Part shown: positions 8,282-16,860 of the stretch, piece after piece | Layout of the letters: each line of letters opens with the position of its first letter | Numbering within the stretch: position 1 is the first letter of the stretch | Assembly: GCF_042679565.1 (NCBI RefSeq) | Contig: NZ_JBHTMY010000002.1 | Coordinates: forward strand, 496,001-560,000 | DNA length: 64,000 nt | DNA from: Namhaeicola litoreus | GTDB taxonomy: Bacteria > Bacteroidota > Bacteroidia > Flavobacteriales > Flavobacteriaceae | Direction: 5' to 3' | Notes under the pieces: model-generated | The model's input: the letters and a program-made list of their open reading frames with translations, nothing else | The model's database searches: none | Told to the model about the DNA's origin: nothing | Position numbers and translations under genes: made by a program

Positions 8282-9205
8282 TTATAAAATTTGTTTTCTT
8301 TTCAACAAATAAGCACTCAATACCTTCTCAAAACCTTCGTGAATATCTACGGGGATATAATCTATTTTGTATTGCATACATTTCATCTTCAACTGATTAA
8401 AAAATTGTTCCATCATTCTTTTATAGTCCTCTCTGTAATTTTGAGCAAATACATTTATCTTTTCACCTGTTTCTACATCGACAAATTTTTTAGGTCTTTC
8501 ATCAAAATTCAGCTCAAATTCATATTTTCCCGAGTAAACATGAAACAAAACCACCTCGTGTTTATTGTATTTTAAATGACGTAAAGCAGAGATCAACTCT
8601 CCCTCCTTTCGGTCTGATTGCAACATATCTGTAAATAAAAAGATCAAAGACCTTCTGTGAATTTTTTCTGCGATCTCGTGAAGTATCTGATAAGTATTTG
8701 TGGTTTTACTGCTCGGTTTTTGCATAAGCTTTTCGAGTTGATCCATCAACATGCGTTTTTGCCTTTCGCTTCCCTTAGCGGGGGCATAATAATCCAACTC
8801 ATCAGAATAGATACTCAAACCAAAGGCATCGCGCTGCCTTTTTAAGATCTCTAATAAAGAGGCTGCAGCCAAGGCCGAAAATCCAATTTTATTGAGATTT
8901 TCCAATCTTTTGTTCTCACTTTCCGGAAATGACATCGAAGCCGAATCGTCAATAATAATTTGACAACGCAAATTGGTCTCTTCTTCATAACGCTTTACAA
9001 ATAACTTCTCTGTTTTCGCAAATAATTTCCAATCGATATCTTTGATACTTTCTCCTTTATTATAAAGTCTATGTTCTGCAAACTCCACCGAAAACCCATG
9101 AAAAGGACTTTTATGCATGCCTGTGATAAATCCTTCAACCACCTGTTTGGCCAATATTTCTAGCGGCGGAATCTTTTCGAGATACTTTATTTCATTCATG
9201 CTCAT
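8282..9205 (-). CDS. DUF58 domain protein (VWA-like)
   Basis: A 307-residue cytoplasmic protein of the DUF58 family. Typical features are the early KQVVEGFITGMHKSPFHGFS block, the RLYNKGESIKDIDWKLFAKTEKLFVKRYEEETN block (family signature around D-x-DWK), and a von Willebrand A-like fold starting IIIDDSASM. Family members usually work with MoxR-type AAA ATPases and VWA membrane proteins in envelope or oxidative-stress complexes. No MoxR gene is visible in this window. It lies downstream of trxA with a terminator between them. Confidence 0.85.
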   Translation of the reverse strand: MSMNEIKYLEKIPPLEILAKQVVEGFITGMHKSPFHGFSVEFAEHRLYNKGESIKDIDWKLFAKTEKLFVKRYEEETNLRCQIIIDDSASMSFPESENKRLENLNKIGFSALAAASLLEILKRQRDAFGLSIYSDELDYYAPAKGSERQKRMLMDQLEKLMQKPSSKTTNTYQILHEIAEKIHRRSLIFLFTDMLQSDRKEGELISALRHLKYNKHEVVLFHVYSGKYEFELNFDERPKKFVDVETGEKINVFAQNYREDYKRMMEQFFNQLKMKCMQYKIDYIPVDIHEGFEKVLSAYLLKRKQIL

Positions 9206-9241
9206 AGCTCAAAAATAAGCATTTCTTACTGAGAAGGCATA

Positions 9242-9268
9242 AAAAAAGCCCGATTAGATCGGGCTTTT
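9242..9268 (-). terminator. Terminator after trxA
   Basis: AAAAAGCCCGAT and ATCGGGCTTTT form a stem of about 11 bp around a short loop with T-rich flank on the minus strand. It lies between trxA and the DUF58 gene. Confidence 0.8.
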
Positions 9269-9287
9269 CCTTCTTGTTGTGTTGGAC

Positions 9288-9605
9288 TTATAATAAAGCA
9301 GTTAGTTTATCTGCATATACGTTTTTAGGTGCCACACCTACTTGTTTATCAGCTATTTCACCACCTTTAAATAATAAAACGGTGGGAATATTTCTCACGC
9401 CATATTTGGCCGCGTATTCCTGATTGTTGTCTACGTCTACCTTAGCAATCACTACTTTATCTCCAAATTCTCCATTCAATTCATCAATAATGGGATGTAA
9501 CATTCTGCAAGGACCGCACCATGCTGCCCAAAAATCTACCAATACGGGTTTATCTGATTTTAATACTACATCTTCAAAAGTAGCATCTGTAACTTCTATT
9601 GCCAT
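9288..9605 (-). CDS. trxA: Thioredoxin
   Basis: The 105-residue protein has the thioredoxin active site WCGPC in FWAAWCGPCRMLHP, the cis-proline region NIPTVLLFKGGE, and normal family length. It reduces disulfides in cytoplasmic proteins and supplies electrons for ribonucleotide and sulfate reduction. A promoter-like TATTTTTG lies about 30 bases upstream, and a terminator follows, so it is probably transcribed alone. Confidence 0.95.
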   Translation of the reverse strand: MAIEVTDATFEDVVLKSDKPVLVDFWAAWCGPCRMLHPIIDELNGEFGDKVVIAKVDVDNNQEYAAKYGVRNIPTVLLFKGGEIADKQVGVAPKNVYADKLTALL

Positions 9606-9636
9606 AATAATTTGTTTTAATTCCTGTTTAGAAACA

Positions 9637-9644
9637 CAAAAATA
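9637..9644 (-). promoter_or_regulatory. Bacteroidota -7 element for trxA
   Basis: TATTTTTG on the minus strand matches the TAnnTTTG consensus. It lies 32 bases before the trxA ATG. Confidence 0.55.
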
Positions 9645-9712
9645 ATCAATATTTCAATGCTTTACATCATTTATAAATTCGTTTTTCTTATAACTGCATC
9701 AGCTTTACCTAT

Positions 9713-10669
9713 TTAAAACACTTCTGAAGCTATCGCTTTGATGTTGTCTGATTTCCCCATAGAGTAAAAATGAACCACAGGCACACCGGCTTCTACAAGT
9801 TCTTTAGACTGCTGAATTGCCCATTCTATTCCTACTTGTCTCACCTCTTTATTCGAATTGCATTTGTCTACCTCTTTTACCAGATCATCAGGTAACTCTA
9901 CCCTGAAGATCTGCGGTAAAACATTCATATGCTTTTGAATTGCGATGGGTTTAATTCCTGGAATTATAGGCACCGTAATCCCCATTTCTCTTGCCTTTTC
10001 TACAAACCTGAAATATTTTTTATTGTCAAAAAACATTTGCGTAACCACATAATCTGCCCCGGCATCTACTTTTTCCTTTAACCTCCTCAAGTCGGATTCC
10101 ATGCTAGGTGATTCAAAATGCTTTTCAGGATAACCTGCTACACCAATACAAAAATTCGTTTGATGACTGGCATCTACAATTTCGTGTAGATATTTTCCTC
10201 TATTGAGATCATCGATTTGCTTTACAAGGTCTACCGCATAATTATTGCCATTGTCTGTGGGAACAAAATAAGCTTCATGTTTCATGGCATCTCCGCGCAA
10301 TGCCATCACATTTTCTATCCCTAGATAATGACAATCTACCAAAACGTATTCCGTTTCTTCTTTTGAAAAACCTCCACATAAAATATGCGGTACCGTGTCA
10401 ACCCCGTATTTATGCATAATGGAGGCGCAAATTCCCACAGTACCCGGGCGCATTCTGGTTATTTTTCTCTCTAATAATCCGTCCTTTCTCTGGATAAATA
10501 TATGCTCTTCGCGCGATGTTGTCACATCGATAAAAGGAGGCTTAAACTCCATCAAAGGATCGATATTGTCATATAAATGTTGAATATTCTGACCTTTTTG
10601 TGGTGGAACAATTTCAAAAGAAAACAAGGTCTTTCCTTTGGCTTGTTCAAAATGTTCTGATATTTTCAT
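9713..10669 (-). CDS. metF: Methylenetetrahydrofolate reductase
   Basis: I place the start at ATG 10669 (MKISEHFEQAKGKTLFSFEIVPPQKG), because the usual family N-terminus begins there; the longer in-frame reading would overlap metH. The 318-residue protein has family blocks SFEIVPPQ, PPFIDVTTS, ILCGGFSKEETEY, ALRGD (with the folate-site pattern), GVAGYPEKH and TQMFFD, and ends in IPGIKPI. It is an FAD enzyme that makes 5-methyltetrahydrofolate, the methyl donor of MetH. It is the third gene of the metH-N, metH-C, metF operon, with a 22-base gap from metH-C. Confidence 0.95.
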   Translation of the reverse strand: MKISEHFEQAKGKTLFSFEIVPPQKGQNIQHLYDNIDPLMEFKPPFIDVTTSREEHIFIQRKDGLLERKITRMRPGTVGICASIMHKYGVDTVPHILCGGFSKEETEYVLVDCHYLGIENVMALRGDAMKHEAYFVPTDNGNNYAVDLVKQIDDLNRGKYLHEIVDASHQTNFCIGVAGYPEKHFESPSMESDLRRLKEKVDAGADYVVTQMFFDNKKYFRFVEKAREMGITVPIIPGIKPIAIQKHMNVLPQIFRVELPDDLVKEVDKCNSNKEVRQVGIEWAIQQSKELVEAGVPVVHFYSMGKSDNIKAIASEVF

Positions 10670-10691
10670 GCTAATGTTGTACGATTTATAT

Positions 10692-13358
10692 TTACTCGAT
10701 GATATTTGGGGAAAGCCACCTTTTAGCTTCCTCAAAAGTCATTTTTTTTCTTTTTGCGAAACTCTTAACCTGGTCTTCTTTTATTTTACCCAAACCAAAA
10801 TATTTTGATTTCTCATTGGCAAAATAATAGCCCGAAACAGAAGCTGCAGGCCACATGGCCAAACTATCTGTGAGTTTAACCCCAATGTTCTCCTCTACTT
10901 TTAACAGATCCCAAATGGTCAATTTTTCGGTGTGATCCGGACAAGCGGGATAGCCAGGTGCCGGGCGAATTCCTTTGTATTTTTCTTTGATCAACTCTTC
11001 GTTGCTCAAGATTTCTTCGGGGGCATAGCCCCAATACTGACGGCGCACTTCCATATGTAAATACTCTGCCAAAGCTTCTGCCAAACGATCTGCAATTGCT
11101 TTGATCATGATCGAATGGTAATCATCATGGTCTGCCAAATATTTTTGAGATAACTCATCAGTTCCAAAACCGGCAGAAACACAAAAAGCACCCATATAAT
11201 CTTCTTTTCCACCTTCTTTTGGTGCTATAAAATCCGCTAATGCTAAATTTGGAATTCCTTCCTTCTTTTTACTTTGCTGGCGCAGGGTAACAAATTTTGT
11301 TTTGACCTCTTTTCTTTCTGCATCAGTATAAACTTCAATATCATCACCAACAGCATTTACAGGAAAAAGTCCGAAAATTGCTTTCGCTGTCAAAAGGTTT
11401 TTATCAATGATTTCCTTGAGCATTTTCTTGGCATCCTTAAATAATTTCGTCGCTTCTTTTCCTACCAATTTATCTTCTAAAATAACAGGATATCTCCCGT
11501 GTAATTCCCAGGTTCTAAAAAATGGCGTCCAGTCAATATAAGGCACTACCCTTCTCAGATCAACCTCTTCAAATTGTTTAATACCCAAAAATTTAGGTAT
11601 ACCTATTTTCTCCTTTTCCCAATCTATTTTAAATCGATTCTTTCTCGCCTCTTCCAGAGATAGCATTTCCTTTTTTTCGTTCCTTGCAAAAAAGCCGACA
11701 CGAAGCTTTTCATAATCTTCTTTGATCTCCTTTTTATAGGCTGTAGAAGTATCTTGCTGCAACAAATTTCCGACAACCGTAACGGCTTTAGAAGCATCCA
11801 AAACATGCACCACCGCATCTTGGTACTGCGGATCAATTTTTACCGCTGTATGCGCTTTGGAAGTAGTTGCACCCCCTATCAATAAAGGAACAGAAAATTT
11901 CTGCCGCTGCATTTCTTTGGCCAAATAAACCATTTCATCTAAAGAAGGTGTAATTAAACCGCTTAATCCTATCACATCAACATTTTCTGAAATAGCGGTT
12001 TCCAGGATTTTTTGCGGTGGAACCATTACGCCTAGATCAACGATTTCATAATTGTTACACCCTAAAACTACACTAACTATATTTTTACCGATATCGTGTA
12101 CATCGCCTTTAACTGTAGCCAATAAGATTTTTCCTGCACCTGAACTTCCGCCGGGATTCTTTAGTTTTTCTTCTTCAATATAAGGAATCAAATAGGCAAC
12201 GGCCTTTTTCATCACACGCGCTGATTTTACCACCTGTGGTAAGAACATTTTTCCCGAACCAAAAAGATCACCTACCACATTCATGCCCGCCATTAAATTG
12301 ATCTCGATCACATCCAAAGGCTTATTTGCACTGGCTCTTGCCTCTTCAATATCTTCTAAGATAAATTGATCAACACCCTTTACCAAAGCATGTGTAATTC
12401 TATCTTGCAAAGATCCCTTACGCCATTCTAAATCAACTTTTTGTTCTTTTTTTGTCCCTTTAAATGTTTCCGCAAAATCCAACAACCTTTCGGTGGCATC
12501 TTCACGTCTGTTGAGGATGACGTCTTCTACTCTTTCTAAAAGATCTTTAGGAATCTCATCGTAAACTTCCAACATGGTTGGGTTCACAATTCCTATGTTC
12601 ATTCCGGCTTTTATAGCATGGTATAAAAAAACCGAATGCATCGCTTCGCGAACGGCATTGTTTCCTCTAAACGAAAAAGACACATTACTCACTCCGCCAC
12701 TTACACTCACTTTTGGTAAATTCTCCCTAACCCACTTCGTGGCATGGATAAAATCTAAGGCATTGTTTTTGTGTTCATCCATCCCCGTGGCAACAGGAAA
12801 AATATTGAGATCGAAAATGATATCTTCTGGATCAAAATTTACTTGATTCACTAAAATATCGTAACTCCTTTTGGCAATTTCAATTCTTCTTTCCAGATTA
12901 TCTGCCTGACCTACTTCGTCGAAAGCCATGATAATTACCGCAGCACCATATCTTTTGATGAGTTTGGCTTGCCGGATAAACTCAGCCTCTCCTTCTTTTA
13001 AACTGATGCTATTGACCACACTTTTTCCCTGAACCACTTGCAATCCTGCTTCGATGATTTCCCATTTGGAACTGTCAATCATCACAGGTACACGGGCGAT
13101 ATCGGGTTCAGAAGCGATCAAATTCAAAAAATTCACCATGGCCTCTTTGCCATCTATTAATCCATCATCCATATTTACATCGATGATCTGTGCACCCCCA
13201 TCAACTTGATCTCTAGCCACGTCTAATGCTTTGTCGAATTGCGCTTCTTTGATCAATCGCAAAAACATTTTTGAGCCGGCTACATTGGTTCGTTCGCCGA
13301 CATTGATAAAATTACTTTCGGGAGTAATATATAAAGGTTCTAATCCTGATAAAAACAT
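10692..13358 (-). CDS. metH: Cobalamin-dependent methionine synthase, folate/B12/activation modules
   Basis: This 888-residue protein lacks the homocysteine domain, which is encoded by the next gene upstream. Modules in order: pterin-binding barrel (INVGERTNVAGSKMF at the start, then DVNMDDGLIDG, MIDSSKWEI), a cap helical region, the B12-binding domain with GDVHDIGKNI (axial His421), SGLITPSLDEM and LIGGATTSKAHT, and the SAM-dependent reactivation domain ending with RPAPGYPACPDHTEK and LAMWPAASVSGYYFAN. It transfers methyl from 5-methyl-THF to homocysteine together with the separate MetH-N. No cobalamin riboswitch is visible upstream. Confidence 0.95.
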   Translation of the reverse strand: MFLSGLEPLYITPESNFINVGERTNVAGSKMFLRLIKEAQFDKALDVARDQVDGGAQIIDVNMDDGLIDGKEAMVNFLNLIASEPDIARVPVMIDSSKWEIIEAGLQVVQGKSVVNSISLKEGEAEFIRQAKLIKRYGAAVIIMAFDEVGQADNLERRIEIAKRSYDILVNQVNFDPEDIIFDLNIFPVATGMDEHKNNALDFIHATKWVRENLPKVSVSGGVSNVSFSFRGNNAVREAMHSVFLYHAIKAGMNIGIVNPTMLEVYDEIPKDLLERVEDVILNRREDATERLLDFAETFKGTKKEQKVDLEWRKGSLQDRITHALVKGVDQFILEDIEEARASANKPLDVIEINLMAGMNVVGDLFGSGKMFLPQVVKSARVMKKAVAYLIPYIEEEKLKNPGGSSGAGKILLATVKGDVHDIGKNIVSVVLGCNNYEIVDLGVMVPPQKILETAISENVDVIGLSGLITPSLDEMVYLAKEMQRQKFSVPLLIGGATTSKAHTAVKIDPQYQDAVVHVLDASKAVTVVGNLLQQDTSTAYKKEIKEDYEKLRVGFFARNEKKEMLSLEEARKNRFKIDWEKEKIGIPKFLGIKQFEEVDLRRVVPYIDWTPFFRTWELHGRYPVILEDKLVGKEATKLFKDAKKMLKEIIDKNLLTAKAIFGLFPVNAVGDDIEVYTDAERKEVKTKFVTLRQQSKKKEGIPNLALADFIAPKEGGKEDYMGAFCVSAGFGTDELSQKYLADHDDYHSIMIKAIADRLAEALAEYLHMEVRRQYWGYAPEEILSNEELIKEKYKGIRPAPGYPACPDHTEKLTIWDLLKVEENIGVKLTDSLAMWPAASVSGYYFANEKSKYFGLGKIKEDQVKSFAKRKKMTFEEAKRWLSPNIIE

Positions 13359-13380
13359 GTGTAAATTTTAGCGCAAAGAA

Positions 13381-14382
13381 TTAAACTTCTTGGGCAATTT
13401 TTCTGGGTTCATATTGTTTAGCGATGGCAGCGATGGCACTGATATGCTCTGGTGTGGTTCCGCAACAACCACCAATAATATTGATTAAATGCTTGTCTAA
13501 ATATTCTTTGATCTGATTTGCCATATCTTGTGGAGATTCATCATATTCGCCAAATGCATTGGGCAATCCTGCGTTGGGATGCGCGGATATACCAAAAGTC
13601 GATTTGTCAGATAAAACCTGTAAATAGGGTGTGAGTTGTTTGGCTCCAAGGGCACAATTTAACCCTACGGTAAGGAGTGGTATATGCGACACAGAGATTA
13701 GAAACGCTTCTGCAGTTTGCCCGGAAAGTGTTCTCCCACTCGCATCTGTAATGGTACCACTTACCATTATTGGAATATCAATATTTCTTTCATCTTTAAC
13801 TTCTTCAATGGCAAAAAGTGCTGCTTTTGCATTTAATGTATCAAATACCGTTTCTACCAATAACAAATCCACACCACCGTCTATTAAAGCCTCTACCTGT
13901 TGTTTATAAGCCACCTTTAGATCGTCAAAAGTGACGGCCCGATAGCCTGGGTCGTTTACTTTGGGTGACATACTCGCTGTTTTATTCGTAGGACCAATCG
14001 ATCCGGCCACAAAACGAGGTTTTTCGGGCTCTCTTTCTGAAAATTCATCCGCTACCTCTCTTGCCAGTTTTGCTGATTCAAAGTTCAATTCATACACCAA
14101 ATCTTCCATATCATAATCTGCCATGGCAATGGTTGTGCCCGAAAAAGTATTTGTCTCAATAATATCCGCACCAGCCGCCAAATATTTAGCGTGAATTTCT
14201 TTAATGGCCACAGGTTGAGTAAGCGAAAGGAGATCGTTATTTCCTTTTAAAGATGAAGGGTAATCTTTAAATCGCTCGCCTCGATAATCCTCTTCGGTAA
14301 AATTGTATCGTTGGAGCATGGTACCCATGGCTCCGTCTAAAACCAATATTCTGTGTTGTAATATTTCTTCTATTTTATGCAT
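13381..14382 (-). CDS. metH: Homocysteine-binding subunit of split methionine synthase
   Basis: A 333-residue homocysteine S-methyltransferase barrel corresponding to the first ~325 residues of fused MetH. Family signatures are ILVLDGAMGTMLQRYNF at the start, the zinc-ligand Cys243 in GLNCALG, and the paired Cys306-Cys307 in GGCCGTTPEHI. It starts the operon with metH-C (22-base gap) and metF. Splitting of MetH after the first module is seen in other Bacteroidota. The promoter at 14435-14442 lies about 55 bases upstream. Confidence 0.93.
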   Translation of the reverse strand: MHKIEEILQHRILVLDGAMGTMLQRYNFTEEDYRGERFKDYPSSLKGNNDLLSLTQPVAIKEIHAKYLAAGADIIETNTFSGTTIAMADYDMEDLVYELNFESAKLAREVADEFSEREPEKPRFVAGSIGPTNKTASMSPKVNDPGYRAVTFDDLKVAYKQQVEALIDGGVDLLLVETVFDTLNAKAALFAIEEVKDERNIDIPIMVSGTITDASGRTLSGQTAEAFLISVSHIPLLTVGLNCALGAKQLTPYLQVLSDKSTFGISAHPNAGLPNAFGEYDESPQDMANQIKEYLDKHLINIIGGCCGTTPEHISAIAAIAKQYEPRKIAQEV

Positions 14383-14434
14383 TTCTTAAGCCTTTTTCTA
14401 AAACACTTGCTTATTATGATTCATTAGGTATTTG

Positions 14435-14442
14435 CAAAGATA
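14435..14442 (-). promoter_or_regulatory. -7 element for the metH-metF operon
   Basis: TATCTTTG on the minus strand, 53 bases before the metH-N start, is a full TAnnTTTG match. The predicted leader is short, with no S-box or methionine-rich peptide. Confidence 0.6.
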
Positions 14443-14499
14443 CTATATAACTTATGGTTTTTATAAATCATTGACAATCCTATAACATTGCTCTGCTCA

Positions 14500-15669
14500 T
14501 CATCCAATCGGGGCAAGTGCTTTTTTTATCAGAATCTTTTCATTTTTGCTAAATTGAATTTGAAGTGCTTCTTCTTTTGCTTTTTCAGACATTTTAGCCC
14601 AAGTTTTCTGCAAAATAGAAATCACCTTTTCTTCAGGATGTTTTTTGCTAAATTCAGAAAAGTAATATTCTAAAAAGACTAAACAGGCTACATCTTCAAC
14701 CATTTGAGATTCCTTATTCCTCTTTAGCTGTTTCTTTTTGATCAATGATTTAACCGTTTCTATACTTTCTTTTTTATAACCAGCTTTTTGCAGAATTTCT
14801 TGTGTTTTTTCTGCATGAAAATCTTTCAGCTCCTTTCTCCATTTTAAATAACCCTCTCGATTCATTTCATATGTTTCTCGAGGAATTTCCCACCTGCAAA
14901 TATGCTGTGCTCTAATGGCCAGTTTTAAAACCTCGGAACTATCATGCCAAAATCGATCCAATACTTCTGTCATGCGTTTTGAGTACAGATACTCCTTGGG
15001 ATAAAATCTACCTCCAACTTCCTCCACGGAAGGATCTTTTTGATTCTCAATATCGATCAATGAAATGGCTTTAATAAATTCCTTTGATCCTTTATTCTTT
15101 TTTATCAAACCTTTAGTCAACTCATTGAGCTGATTTACTTTTTCTTCAAAATCTCCTTTGAGGGTTTTTCTGTATGCATTGAGGTTTTCAAGCAGATCAT
15201 TCATGTTATCCGGCAAAAACTCTTCAAAAAATTGTCGTAATCTTTTTGCCGTAGTTGGAGATTTTCCATTGGTAGAAATCGCAATTTTTAAATTTTCTTT
15301 GGTCACAATTCCTCCCATATAAAAATCACAAAAGGGAGGATTGTCTGCCACATTTACCAAAATTCCTTTTTCCCTGCAGTCTCTATAAACTTGCTCATTT
15401 ACGGTCACATCATCTGTGGCAGCGATAACGATATGCTTCTTTTCCAAATAAGTCGGTTCATATGCATCTTTAATAAGGTCAACCTCAAAATCTTTAGCCA
15501 GTGCGACTAAGTCAGAATGAAAATCTTTTGATAAAATAGTGACCTTTGCATCGGGACTAGATTTTAATAAAAAACTGAGTTTTTCTAAGCCCACATTTCC
15601 GCCGCCAACAATCAAAACCTTTAAATTACTGACTTTTAAAAAGATGGGATATAAGTTATTTCTTTCCAA
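14500..15669 (-). CDS. Precorrin-2 dehydrogenase/ferrochelatase domain fused to DUF4202
   Basis: Residues 1 to about 195 are the N-terminal siroheme-synthase domain (YPIFLKVSNLKVLIVGGGNVG with the Rossmann GGGNVG, then NVADNPPFCDFYMGGIV and ISTNGKSPTTAKRLRQFFEE). This domain oxidises precorrin-2 and inserts iron to make sirohaem. Residues about 198-389 match DUF4202: FYPKEYLYSKRMTEVLDRF, RAQHICRWEIPRETY, GYLKWRKELKDFHAEKT, EDVACLVFLEYYF and LQKTWAKMSEKA. The linker is lysine-rich. Sirohaem is the cofactor of sulfite reductase, which feeds sulfide to the MetZ and MetY reactions, so its place after metZ makes sense. What DUF4202 adds is unknown. Confidence 0.85.
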   Translation of the reverse strand: MERNNLYPIFLKVSNLKVLIVGGGNVGLEKLSFLLKSSPDAKVTILSKDFHSDLVALAKDFEVDLIKDAYEPTYLEKKHIVIAATDDVTVNEQVYRDCREKGILVNVADNPPFCDFYMGGIVTKENLKIAISTNGKSPTTAKRLRQFFEEFLPDNMNDLLENLNAYRKTLKGDFEEKVNQLNELTKGLIKKNKGSKEFIKAISLIDIENQKDPSVEEVGGRFYPKEYLYSKRMTEVLDRFWHDSSEVLKLAIRAQHICRWEIPRETYEMNREGYLKWRKELKDFHAEKTQEILQKAGYKKESIETVKSLIKKKQLKRNKESQMVEDVACLVFLEYYFSEFSKKHPEEKVISILQKTWAKMSEKAKEEALQIQFSKNEKILIKKALAPIG

Positions 15670-15689
15670 TTTTATTCGCTTAAATAGGT

Positions 15690-16859
15690 TTATGACAAGG
15701 CTTGCTCAAAGTCTGAGATGATATCGTCTATGTGTTCCAATCCAATTGAAGTTCTCACTAAACCATCTGTAATACTTACTTCCATTCTGTCTTCTATTGA
15801 AAGTTTACTATGAGTAGTTGAAGCAGGATGTGTAACAATCGTTCTTGTATCACCCAAGTTTGCAGAGAGTGAACACATCTTAATTTTATTCAAAAAAGTG
15901 CGACCAGCTTCAATACCTCCTTTAATTTCGAAGGCGACGATATTTCCTCCAAATTTCATTTGCTTTTTGGCTACTTCATGCATTGGATGACTCTTCAAAA
16001 ATGGATATTTTACCCAATTTACCTTTGGATGATTCTCTAAAAATTCTGCTACTTTTAAAGCATTTTCACAATGTTTCTCAACCCTTACTGCCAATGTTTC
16101 CAAACTTTTAGAAAGCACCCATGCATTAAAGGGAGACATGGCCGGACCTGTGTTTCGCGCAAACAAATAGATCTCTCTAATCAAATCTTCCCGGCCCACC
16201 GCCACTCCACCTAAAACTCTACCTTGTCCATCAATCAGCTTGGTTGCAGAGTGAACTACAATATCAGCCCCAAAGTGGATGGGTTTTTGAATATAGGGTG
16301 TTGCAAAACAGTTGTCGATAATCAAAATCAAATTATGTTTTTTCGCCACTTTTGATAATACTTCCAGGTCGATAATATCTACCCCCGGATTGGTTGGCGT
16401 TTCGGCATAAAGAATTTTTGTGTTGGGCTGGATCAAATCCTCGATTTGATCTACTTCTTCCACCTTAAAGTAAGAAGTGCTAATATTCCATTTTGGAAAA
16501 TATTTTGTGAACAAGGTATGGGTAGAACCAAATACAGACCGAGCAGAAACAATATGATCTCCTGCAGATAACAGCGCCGCAAATGTTGCATAAATGGCCG
16601 CCATACCTGTGGCAAATGCATAACCGCTTTCGGCTCCTTCCATTTTTACGATCTTATCTATGAATTCCGTTGTATTCGGATTGGTAAACCTGCTATACAA
16701 GTTCTTTTCTTTTTCTTCGGCGAATGAAGCACGCATATCTTCGGCGTCGTCAAAAACAAAACTAGAAGTTAAAAATAAGGGTGTCGAATGTTCACTATAA
16801 GGTGTTCTATCCATTTGATTTCTAATGGCATCTGTCTCAAAATTCTTTTCTGTACGCAT
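15690..16859 (-). CDS. metZ: O-succinylhomoserine sulfhydrylase-type trans-sulfuration enzyme
   Basis: The 389-residue PLP enzyme belongs to the Cys/Met metabolism family. The PLP lysine is Lys207 in VVHSATKLIDGQGR; the DGQGR continuation is typical of MetZ rather than cystathionine gamma-synthase. Other family blocks are YSRFTNPNT, FATGMAAIYATF and YAETPTNPG. It makes homocysteine from activated homoserine and sulfide. It starts one base after the stop codon of the MetX-aspartokinase fusion, so it is translated from the same SAM-I-controlled message. Acyl donor specificity (acetyl or succinyl) cannot be settled from sequence. Confidence 0.88.
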   Translation of the reverse strand: MRTEKNFETDAIRNQMDRTPYSEHSTPLFLTSSFVFDDAEDMRASFAEEKEKNLYSRFTNPNTTEFIDKIVKMEGAESGYAFATGMAAIYATFAALLSAGDHIVSARSVFGSTHTLFTKYFPKWNISTSYFKVEEVDQIEDLIQPNTKILYAETPTNPGVDIIDLEVLSKVAKKHNLILIIDNCFATPYIQKPIHFGADIVVHSATKLIDGQGRVLGGVAVGREDLIREIYLFARNTGPAMSPFNAWVLSKSLETLAVRVEKHCENALKVAEFLENHPKVNWVKYPFLKSHPMHEVAKKQMKFGGNIVAFEIKGGIEAGRTFLNKIKMCSLSANLGDTRTIVTHPASTTHSKLSIEDRMEVSITDGLVRTSIGLEHIDDIISDFEQALS

Positions 16860-16860
16860 A

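Noticed and set aside
8282..9205. MoxR/DUF58/VWA aerotolerance operon
   Set aside because: Only the DUF58 gene is visible; the neighbours are thioredoxin and a tRNA.
10670..10735. Longer N-terminus of MetF
   Set aside because: It would overlap the end of metH and precedes the normal MetF start (MKISEHF).
14383..14499. A SAM or cobalamin riboswitch upstream of metH
   Set aside because: I looked for the S-box, SAM-II and B12-box cores and found none; only a promoter element is present. A short frame here (MNHNKQVF) is not Met-rich.
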